This document shows positions 1 to 5,654 of a DNA stretch of 18,366 nucleotides, piece by piece (positions within the stretch are counted from its first letter, which is position 1; the number at the start of each line of letters is the position of its first letter). The DNA lies in NCBI GenBank assembly GCA_018668795.1, contig JABJBD010000229.1:1-18366 (forward strand), given 5' to 3'. Below the pieces are notes generated by a model. The model was not told the DNA's origin and ran no database searches. It was given only the letters and a program-made list of their open reading frames with translations. Origin of the DNA: Candidatus Puniceispirillum sp. Lineage in GTDB: Bacteria; Pseudomonadota; Alphaproteobacteria; Puniceispirillales; Puniceispirillaceae. The position numbers and the translations under genes are program-made.

Positions 1-105
1 AATACCCCCATTTGAGACAATATAGACATCCAGCTTATGCCGGTTTGCCACCGTGACAATTTCGTCTTTTACCGGACAGGCATCTGCATCAACATAAATC
101 GCCAT
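1..105 (-). CDS. YaiI/YqxD family protein (UPF0178/DUF188), 5' part
   Basis: The first 35 codons of a gene that runs off the left edge of the window. The product begins MAIYVDADACPVKDEI and continues to IVSNGG. This is the typical N-terminus of the UPF0178 (YaiI/YqxD, DUF188) family, whose members are about 150 residues long and carry the DADACPVK motif (here residues 6-13). The family is related to PIN-like/NYN nucleases by fold, but its cellular role is not established, so no reaction is assigned. I chose the ATG at 105 because AGGG lies about nine bases upstream. An in-frame GTG at 111 is the alternative and would add two residues. It is co-oriented with the hypothetical gene and ppx upstream, but a 121-bp spacer with a repeat array separates it from them. 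The family call is secure; the truncation is only the window edge. Confidence 0.85.
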   Translation of the reverse strand, partial: MAIYVDADACPVKDEIVTVANRHKLDVYIVSNGGI

Positions 106-135
106 CTTCACGCCCTGTAGGTTTAATCTTGTTGG

Positions 136-240
136 GTCATTGTCTCGCGCGTCATTGTTTCGCGCGTCATTGTTTCGCGCGTCATTGTTTCGCGCGTCAC
201 TGTAAAGTGCTTCACTTTACAGCGCATCATTGTGTGGCCA
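136..240. repeat. 15-bp tandem repeat array (4 close copies plus 3 degenerate)
   Basis: Units of 15 bp start at 136, 151, 166 and 181. The last three are identical (GTCATTGTTTCGCGC on the plus strand) and the first differs by one base. Degenerate units follow at 196, 211 and 226, keeping TCA at the same phase. The last unit overlaps the 3' end of the neighbouring minus-strand gene. On the minus strand every unit holds TGA in the same reading frame as that gene's stop at 227-229, giving seven in-frame stops at 15-bp intervals. Each perfect unit boundary contains the self-complementary CGCGCG (146, 161, 176, 191), so neighbouring units can pair as 6-bp GC stems with 9-base loops. Confidence 0.95.
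200..222. repeat. Perfect 10-bp inverted repeat with 3-base loop
   Basis: CTGTAAAGTG (200-209) is the exact reverse complement of CACTTTACAG (213-222), with CTT between them. It lies 4 bases past the stop codon of the minus-strand gene ending at 227 and inside two degenerate units of the 15-bp array. The stem is only 40% GC and no T-run follows on either strand, so it is not a classical intrinsic terminator. A 3'-end mRNA structure is possible. Confidence 0.85.
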
Positions 241-640
241 GTGCCGCAACCGTCATTTCAATCTGCGCCTGTTCGATAACTTCGCCGATCATGCCATTGA
301 CCAGCGTTTCACCACAGTCATTCGGATCAATAAAAATGCCAAAATCATCATTATTGAACCGATTTGCCGGAATCCAGGCAAAAATCGGGATATATCCTTC
401 TGGCGCGCTTCGGGCAAATTCATCCGACAAGGCTTCGGGACTGTCAAAATCACATGTCACGGCAACCCCGACAAAAAAACTCTGCTCGCCTGATTTGGCC
501 ACATCCACGACAATCGGCATGGTCACGATGCAGTTGCGCAGATCGTCCGTTTGCATGGCAGCTAACAGATTACCATCATGATGTTCCATGATGCTGGCAA
601 GCGGCACAAAATAAGTCTGCGACGTCGTTTCCTGTGACAT
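227..640 (-). CDS. Hypothetical protein, 137 aa, downstream of ppx
   Basis: I do not recognise this protein. It is acidic and soluble-looking, with no signal peptide or membrane segment. It is rich in short hydrophobic strands (IVTMPIVVDVA, GYIPIFAWIPANRF) that alternate with acidic turns, and it ends with a probable helix (NGMIGEVIEQAQIEMTVAALATQ is the C-terminal stretch in part). The ATG at 640 begins MSQETTSQTYF. An in-frame TTG at 688 would give 153 residues, but the extra sequence looks unlike coding N-terminus and no well-placed ribosome site supports it. Even the ATG has only a weak upstream purine stretch. It follows ppx on the same strand by 56 bp, so the two are probably co-transcribed. 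Its last codons merge into the 15-bp repeat array. Reading-frame integrity and operon position make it a likely real gene, but its function is unknown. Confidence 0.7.
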   Translation of the reverse strand: MSQETTSQTYFVPLASIMEHHDGNLLAAMQTDDLRNCIVTMPIVVDVAKSGEQSFFVGVAVTCDFDSPEALSDEFARSAPEGYIPIFAWIPANRFNNDDFGIFIDPNDCGETLVNGMIGEVIEQAQIEMTVAALATQ

Positions 641-696
641 ATCAATAATCCGTTGGCTAAATGATGGAGCGCGGCAATAGCCGATCAAAACCGATG

Positions 697-2181
697 CTAA
701 TCCTCAATTTCAATCGATGCTGAGCACTTAATGCTTTGTGCTAGGAATGTAAAGCGGCGCTGTGCATGTTCATCAATCAACGCCGCGGCACCAGCACCAA
801 CATGCAAGGTCAGCACCTTGTCGGACACGCTTAACCGGATTTTACCCATATCCGTTGCTGTGCCGCCGCTAAAGAACATGGCAAAGCGCAATCCCAGACC
901 AATAGCGACCGCTTGCTTGCGATGCGCATCACCCAGAATATGCCGCAGCTCTCTTGGCCGCGCCTTATTCTGCTTCACCCCGACATGGCGGTGATAGACA
1001 GCCAGTGCTAGCCATATCCGGTCTTTATGCGAGATGCAGTTCACGGGCAGACCTAGCACACGGCGGGCAGCCAGATCACCGCGTATATCTTCATGCTCAT
1101 TCCAACAAAAATCAGCCAGATAGCAAGCCGCTTCAAGCAGGCGGTTAAACTTCTTGTTGTCCTGTGTCATCTGCAAGGGCTTTAAAAAAGCAAATAGCTT
1201 TTCCGGCACATCAGGAAAACGGCGGTTGTTCTGATAGATTTCCGAACATACCGCCAGCAGAAAATCGGCGCGATCAGCATCATTCAGCTCATAATTGGCG
1301 ATCACCCCATCGCGGATAGAGGTGCCGCTAATCTCTAGCTTGGCCACTTTTGCCCTGCGCATCAACGCCCGGATGATTCGTGCGGCGGTTGGCATGGTTT
1401 TTTTGCGGCCTTCGGGGATACCGCCCAGATCAGATATGTCGGTGACAATATGATTGAGAATATCAATCGCGTCATCGGCATCAATCTTCAGCCCGTGCAA
1501 TACCGAAAGCGGATAGCGCGCTTCCTCGATAAATGCCATCCCAAGCGCACGGAAACTACCGCCAACGCCATATAATTTCAGATTCTTTTTGGTGCCAAGC
1601 CATGAAACGCTTGCCAGCGCCTTGTCAATATCCTTGTCACTCAGGCTCGATAGATGTCCAATATTCAGACTTATCGAATGCTTTACCTCACCTTTTTCCA
1701 GCCGCACGATTTCCAGACTACCACCCCCTAGGTCAGCGACAATGCCACTGGCGCCAGGAATATTCAGCACCAGCCCCTTGCTGACATAATGTGCTTCTTC
1801 GCTTTGCGATAACACCCGAATGGGATGCCCCAGCGCAGCTTGGGCAGGGGTGATAAAATCGGCCGCATTTTTGGCGCGGCGCACCGCCGCTGTGGCCACC
1901 GCATGAACCCGGCTGACTCCCATATTCGACAGCACATGCGCAAAGCGGGTGATTGTTGTAACAGCGACATCGATGCGTTCTTGGTTCAATAACCCCGTTT
2001 TATCAAGATTAGCACCAAGGCGGCAATTTGACCGCTCGTTGAACAATGGAAATGGATAGCGCCCATTATTGGCATAGACGACAAGCCGCAATGAATTTGA
2101 GCCAATATCGATCACAGCCACGCGTTCTGTTCGGGGTTCCGCATTGGCTGGCGCCATTGAATAAACAGATGCTAAAGTCAT
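697..2181 (-). CDS. ppx: Ppx/GppA family phosphatase (exopolyphosphatase-like)
   Basis: A 494-residue member of the Ppx/GppA family. These enzymes hydrolyse terminal phosphates of polyphosphate or convert pppGpp to ppGpp, using an actin-like ATPase fold. The N-terminal Ppx-GppA domain is clear: the phosphate-binding DIGSNS loop is at residues 25-30, ATAAVRRAKN at 96-105, SQSEEA with the expected catalytic glutamate region at 125-130, the second phosphate loop DLGGGSLEI at 150-158, and GVGGSFRALG at 205-214. Residues from about 310 to the end form the helical C-terminal, HD-like region usual in longer family members. The start at 2181 has a weak GAAG site; Met9 is an alternative. A good sigma70-like promoter lies 41-67 bp upstream. 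The sequence alone does not separate polyphosphatase from pppGpp phosphatase activity, so the symbol is by family only. Confidence 0.92.
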   Translation of the reverse strand: MTLASVYSMAPANAEPRTERVAVIDIGSNSLRLVVYANNGRYPFPLFNERSNCRLGANLDKTGLLNQERIDVAVTTITRFAHVLSNMGVSRVHAVATAAVRRAKNAADFITPAQAALGHPIRVLSQSEEAHYVSKGLVLNIPGASGIVADLGGGSLEIVRLEKGEVKHSISLNIGHLSSLSDKDIDKALASVSWLGTKKNLKLYGVGGSFRALGMAFIEEARYPLSVLHGLKIDADDAIDILNHIVTDISDLGGIPEGRKKTMPTAARIIRALMRRAKVAKLEISGTSIRDGVIANYELNDADRADFLLAVCSEIYQNNRRFPDVPEKLFAFLKPLQMTQDNKKFNRLLEAACYLADFCWNEHEDIRGDLAARRVLGLPVNCISHKDRIWLALAVYHRHVGVKQNKARPRELRHILGDAHRKQAVAIGLGLRFAMFFSGGTATDMGKIRLSVSDKVLTLHVGAGAAALIDEHAQRRFTFLAQSIKCSASIEIED

Positions 2182-2221
2182 GCGTCATTCTTCGATAAAT
2201 GATAGGGTCTGACAAGCAGGG

Positions 2222-2248
2222 ATTATATGAAACGCCATGAAAAATCAA
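2222..2248 (-). promoter_or_regulatory. Predicted sigma70 promoter for ppx
   Basis: On the minus strand, TTGATT (2248-2243) is followed after 15 bp by a perfect TATAAT (2227-2222). Transcription would start near 2215 and give a leader of about 34 bases before the ppx ATG at 2181. The 15-bp spacer is short, which lowers confidence. The position and the perfect -10 favour it. Confidence 0.5.
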
Positions 2249-2327
2249 TTTATGACGATGCTTATATGTCTATCCTTCAGCAAACCGGCATATATGCTTA
2301 TTGTAATGCAGGGGGCTTGATCCCTGA

Positions 2328-2355
2328 TTGGTACTACACCATTTCAATGTATTAT
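2328..2355 (+). promoter_or_regulatory. Predicted sigma70 promoter for the DUF4396 gene
   Basis: TTGGTA (2328-2333) and TATTAT (2350-2355) are separated by 16 bp and match the consensus hexamers at 4/6 and 5/6. The predicted start near 2362 leaves about 20 bases before the ATG at 2382, where GGG about six bases upstream is a weak ribosome site. The region 2182-2381 is visibly AT-richer than its flanks, as expected for a divergent promoter region. Confidence 0.45.
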
Positions 2356-2381
2356 ATCGACATTTTACGTATGGGTAGCAG

Positions 2382-2828
2382 ATGTCATTTCGTATAGATC
2401 ACTTAAACATCCACTGGACCTGCCGTCACACATGGCGGCGAGCGTCGTATAACACCCTATGGTGTCTGATTGGCTGTGCCATTGGTGATCTTGGGACGAT
2501 TGCCTTTTTTCAATATACCGGGATTCCCTGGTCAACCTTGGCCATTATGTCGCTGGCGATTTTCAACGGGCTTATAACATCGATCATTCTGGAAACGATC
2601 ATTCTGAGCCGCCAGATGGCACTTAATATCGCCATCAAAACCGCATGTGGCATGTCGCTTGTCTCGATGATCGGCATGGAAACAGCCATGAATCTTGTTG
2701 ATGTTGCCATGACTGGTGGTGCCCGACTTAATCTTACCGTAATACCAATAATGCTACTGGCCGGATTTTTGGCCCCGCTTCCCTATAATTACTGGCGGCT
2801 AAAGGCGCTTGGCAAGGCTTGCCACTAA
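2382..2828 (+). CDS. DUF4396 domain-containing membrane protein
   Basis: A 148-residue integral membrane protein that matches the DUF4396 pattern. It has an N-terminal region rich in His, Trp and Arg (residues 7-20), then the conserved GCAIGDLGTI segment at about 31-40. Further hydrophobic helices lie at about 52-72 and 85-108 (containing SMIGMETAMNLVD), with another at 117-132. It ends in PLPYNYWRLKALGKACH, a signature C-terminus of this family as I remember it. The conserved Cys, Asp, Met-Glu and final Cys-His residues could bind metal. Some homologues sit near copper or heavy-metal genes, but nothing here confirms that. No biochemical role is known. It is transcribed divergently from ppx. 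The next gene starts 67 bp downstream and seems to be a separate unit. Confidence 0.8.
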   Translation: MSFRIDHLNIHWTCRHTWRRASYNTLWCLIGCAIGDLGTIAFFQYTGIPWSTLAIMSLAIFNGLITSIILETIILSRQMALNIAIKTACGMSLVSMIGMETAMNLVDVAMTGGARLNLTVIPIMLLAGFLAPLPYNYWRLKALGKACH

Positions 2829-2840
2829 CCCATCTTCATC

Positions 2841-2869
2841 TTGACGGCATGCGGCATGACCGCTTTGAT
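2841..2869 (+). promoter_or_regulatory. Possible promoter for the oxidoreductase-MFS pair
   Basis: TTGACG (2841-2846, 5/6 match to the -35 consensus) is followed after 17 bp by TTTGAT (2864-2869, 4/6 match). This would start transcription about 20 bases before the gene at 2896. The -10 is poor, so read-through from the DUF4396 gene remains possible. I see no intrinsic terminator in 2829-2895. Confidence 0.3.
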
Positions 2870-2895
2870 ATAGCTATTGATGATAGCGAGGTGAC

Positions 2896-3837
2896 ATGAT
2901 GAAATTTGGAATTCTGGGTGATGCCAAAATCAGCCGCGAAAAACTGATTCCAGCCATAACATCAGCTGGGCATGAGATCACCCATATCGGGCGGCGTGAT
3001 CCATCTTCGCCTTCTGATAATCCTCTATATGACGGCATGCGCCAGTCCAGCTATGAAGATGTGCTGGCAGATCCAGGCGTCGAGGCTGTCTATATTCCCC
3101 TGCCAAATCATCTGCATGTGCCATGGACAATCCGCGCGATAGAGGCTGGCAAGCATGTCTTATGCGAAAAGCCGATCGCCCTTAATGAGGCCGAGCTTGA
3201 CCAGCTTGAAGCTGTCGCCAGCGCATCAAATGTCTATATCTATGAAGGCTTCATGATCCGGCATCATCCACAATGGACTTGGATCACCGAAATTGACATT
3301 GGCACACCGCAGGCGATCCAGACCCATTTCTGTTATCCGCCGCGCCCCGCACAGGATGTGCGCAATGTTGCCGAATATGGCGGCGGGCCTATTTATGATA
3401 TTGGCTGTTACGCGATCATGGCGGGGGTGCTGATGTTTGGCGGCGCGCCTGAACATATATCATGTCATGTCGAAATGGATGATGACCGTAACATCGAAAA
3501 ATTGGCCAGCGGTATGTTGATCTGGCCTCATGGCCAACATCTGACCTTTACCGTGTCCAGCAGTTCTGGTCTGTCACAGATGGTGCATGTGATCGGCACT
3601 GATGGCTGGGCACGGCTGAATATTCCGTTCAATCCAAATGGCGCAACAACCGCGCAATGGGGACAGAACACCCTTGGCGATGATGCTGAACGCATTACGT
3701 TTCCGGCATGCGATCAATATGCGCTTATGGTCGCCGATTTTGTCGCCCATGCCAAAGCGGGCGCGGCGCCTGATTTTACCCATAGTCGTGCGACGACAAA
3801 AACGATTGATACCTTGCTAAGTGCCCGCGAACGCTGA
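2896..3837 (+). CDS. Gfo/Idh/MocA family NAD(P)-dependent oxidoreductase
   Basis: A 313-residue cytoplasmic dehydrogenase of the Gfo/Idh/MocA family, which oxidises or reduces sugars, inositols and related diols with NAD(P). The Rossmann start is MKFGILGDAKIS (residues 2-13), with Asp where small residues are usual. PNHLHVPW at 70-77 and the hallmark EKP at 91-93 follow. EGFMIRHHPQW (117-127) and GGGPIYDIGCYAI (162-174) carry the active-site signatures of the subgroup with dihydrodiol dehydrogenase and xylose 1-dehydrogenase-like enzymes. Length fits the family. GAGGTGA at 2888-2894 is a strong ribosome site. The second ATG (2899) has the better spacing, so the protein may begin one residue later. 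It is two bases from the MFS gene, so the two are an operon, which suggests that the substrate is the transported sugar or polyol. The exact substrate cannot be read from sequence. Confidence 0.9.
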   Translation: MMKFGILGDAKISREKLIPAITSAGHEITHIGRRDPSSPSDNPLYDGMRQSSYEDVLADPGVEAVYIPLPNHLHVPWTIRAIEAGKHVLCEKPIALNEAELDQLEAVASASNVYIYEGFMIRHHPQWTWITEIDIGTPQAIQTHFCYPPRPAQDVRNVAEYGGGPIYDIGCYAIMAGVLMFGGAPEHISCHVEMDDDRNIEKLASGMLIWPHGQHLTFTVSSSSGLSQMVHVIGTDGWARLNIPFNPNGATTAQWGQNTLGDDAERITFPACDQYALMVADFVAHAKAGAAPDFTHSRATTKTIDTLLSARER

Positions 3838-3839
3838 TT

Positions 3840-5003
3840 ATGACAACGGCGATCACCGCACAGGAAATAAGCCAGACTAGGTTTTCGATTTCATTCGGCT
3901 TTTTTGGTCAAGGTGCCTTTTTTGGCATGTGGGGCGTCCTTGTACCGGAACGAAGCGCCAGCCTTGGCCTTGATCCCTTGATGCTGGCCTTGTTTCTGCT
4001 GGTTATTGGCATCAGCCTATGCACGGGCATTGCCTTGGTGACACGTTTTGACCAACATATACCCACCACCCGCATATTGCGCTTTGGCGGACTGTTATTT
4101 GCGCTTTCCATTGCAATCTGCCTAACAACATTATCGCTTCCTATATTTTACATTGCAGGCATTTTTGCAGGTATTGCCGCCGGTTTCCTTGAAGCTGGAC
4201 TAAACACCCAGGCATCGCAATGGGAACAGCAATCAGACCGACGCGGCATGTCATTCTTCCATGCTATGTTTTCGGCTGGCATGCTTATAGGCGCTGTTGT
4301 CATCACGGCCTTACTCAAGATGCAGGTTTCAGTTCCAATGGGCATCATTGTCAGTGCCGCTATTTTTGGTATCGGCATGATGCGCCGCACAGAATGGATT
4401 CGTGATCCCGTTTCGACAATAGACACTGATAAAGCTACGGTATCCTTGAACAAGGCCATAATTATATTTCTGGGCATCCTGATTTTTATCAGCACATTAA
4501 TCGAAGGCGGCGTTGTTGACTGGTCAGCTTTGCATCTTCATCAATATCACAATCTCACCCTCGAAGAAGCTGGCAGACCCGTTCTCATCTTCGGATTGGC
4601 AATGACCGCAATTCGGCTTATGGGCGACAGGCTTGCCGCCTATTTTCAGACGCATCTATTACTGGCCGTTCCCATGTTGGCGGCGGCGGTTGTTTTGTCA
4701 CTGGCACTTTATATAGGCCAGCCCACAATCATTATAATTGCTTATGGATTACTTGGTCTGGCGCTTGGTAACGCCTTTCCTCTTATTATCTCCACCGCTG
4801 GTCGCCTAAGCGGCAATAAACCCTTGCGGCAGATTTCTCTGATTATTGCCTTTGCCTATTTTGGCCTTCTTACCGGACCTGCCTTGTTGGGTTTGATTGC
4901 GCATATGATCGATTTGAATATGACAATCATGACATTGGCTGGGCTGTCATTGATTTCGGGACTCGCCTCGCTGTCCCTATCTCGCATGTTCACATCTGAA
5001 TAA
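3840..5003 (+). CDS. MFS transporter, YbjJ-like sugar-type permease
   Basis: A 387-residue major facilitator superfamily protein with about 12 predicted membrane helices, near residues 18-38, 45-67, 80-98, 101-118, 139-159, 163-182, 206-226, 246-266, 272-292, 297-320, 335-357 and 363-382. FLEAGLNTQASQWE (about 116-129), the SFFHAMFSAGMLIG helix and EGGVVDWSALHL near 222-233 are typical of the YbjJ-like branch, which is related to fucose/glucose-type MFS permeases. The helix 2-3 motif is weak. The start codon lies two bases after the oxidoreductase stop with little ribosome site of its own, so translation is probably coupled. Together they look like a small uptake (or export) and oxidation unit for a sugar-like compound. 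The transported substrate and direction are unknown. The gene ends 18 bp before the convergent eda. Confidence 0.88.
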   Translation: MTTAITAQEISQTRFSISFGFFGQGAFFGMWGVLVPERSASLGLDPLMLALFLLVIGISLCTGIALVTRFDQHIPTTRILRFGGLLFALSIAICLTTLSLPIFYIAGIFAGIAAGFLEAGLNTQASQWEQQSDRRGMSFFHAMFSAGMLIGAVVITALLKMQVSVPMGIIVSAAIFGIGMMRRTEWIRDPVSTIDTDKATVSLNKAIIIFLGILIFISTLIEGGVVDWSALHLHQYHNLTLEEAGRPVLIFGLAMTAIRLMGDRLAAYFQTHLLLAVPMLAAAVVLSLALYIGQPTIIIIAYGLLGLALGNAFPLIISTAGRLSGNKPLRQISLIIAFAYFGLLTGPALLGLIAHMIDLNMTIMTLAGLSLISGLASLSLSRMFTSE

Positions 5004-5021
5004 GGACTAAGAACATGCTGA

Positions 5022-5654
5022 CTAAAGCAGGCTTGCCGCCTTTGCATGCGCTCCAATCGCGTCCCAATCTTCATCATTGATAAGCGTGGCTGGGGCAATC
5101 CACGACCCTCCAAGACATGGCACATTAGGCAAAGCCAGCCAATCTGGCGCGGTAGCTTCGGTGATACCGCCTGTCGGGCAAAACCCGAGATGCGGTAAGG
5201 GACTAGCTAGTGATTTGATAAAATTAGGTCCACCAGCCGCCATCGCTGGAAAAAATTTGATAACGCCAAAACCCTGTTCGGCAAGCGCCATCATTTCCGA
5301 AACGGTTGATGCCCCGGGCAAAAGCGGCATCTCAGCTGTCTGACACCCTTTAATGACAGCTTCGGTACATCCCGGACTAACCACAAAACGTGCGCCAGCT
5401 GATGCCGATGCTTGTGCTAATTCAAGCGACAGAATCGTACCCGCACCAACAACCATATCGGGGCAGTGATCGGCAATCGCGGCAATCGAATCAAGCGCCG
5501 CTGATGTGCGCAAGGTGATCTCGATTGTGCGGATACCATTGGCCAGCAAAGTTTCCGCCAATGGCACCGCATGGGCAACATCATCAATCACAATCACTGG
5601 CATAACATGCCCTAGTGCCAGAACGTCATCAATCGTCATCTTAACCTTTGTCAT
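5022..5654 (-). CDS. eda: KDPG aldolase (2-dehydro-3-deoxy-phosphogluconate aldolase)
   Basis: Class I aldolase that cleaves 2-keto-3-deoxy-6-phosphogluconate to pyruvate and glyceraldehyde 3-phosphate, the last step of the Entner-Doudoroff pathway. The 210 residues match the family length, and the E. coli catalytic numbering is kept exactly: Glu45 in IEITLRT, the Schiff-base Lys133 in VIKFFPA, and Thr161 in CPTGGI. Phosphate and substrate loops GAGTI (70-74), VSPG (92-95), LPGASTVSE (112-120) and GGSW (182-185) are present. The ATG overlaps the edd stop by one base (TAATG), so it is the last gene of the glk-zwf-pgl-edd-eda operon and is probably translated by coupling. Its 3' end faces the MFS gene at only 18 bp, and I see no bidirectional terminator between them. 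The assignment is very safe. Confidence 0.97.
   Translation of the reverse strand: MTKVKMTIDDVLALGHVMPVIVIDDVAHAVPLAETLLANGIRTIEITLRTSAALDSIAAIADHCPDMVVGAGTILSLELAQASASAGARFVVSPGCTEAVIKGCQTAEMPLLPGASTVSEMMALAEQGFGVIKFFPAMAAGGPNFIKSLASPLPHLGFCPTGGITEATAPDWLALPNVPCLGGSWIAPATLINDEDWDAIGAHAKAASLL

Noticed and set aside
136..240. CRISPR-like array
   Set aside because: The repeats are contiguous 15-mers without spacers, and no cas genes are nearby.
129..581. Plus-strand 150-residue open frame with repeated Arg-His-Cys-Phe-Ala
   Set aside because: The repeat protein comes only from reading the 15-bp array in a frame without stops, and the rest is antisense to the hypothetical gene. There is no ribosome site and the composition is implausible.
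641..688. N-terminal extension of the hypothetical gene from a TTG
   Set aside because: There is no well-spaced ribosome site, and the added residues lack coding character. The ATG at 640 is preferred, though not certain.
4148..4495. Minus-strand 115-residue frame within the MFS gene
   Set aside because: It is antisense to membrane-helix codons. Long antisense frames are expected there, and it has no ribosome site or known motif.
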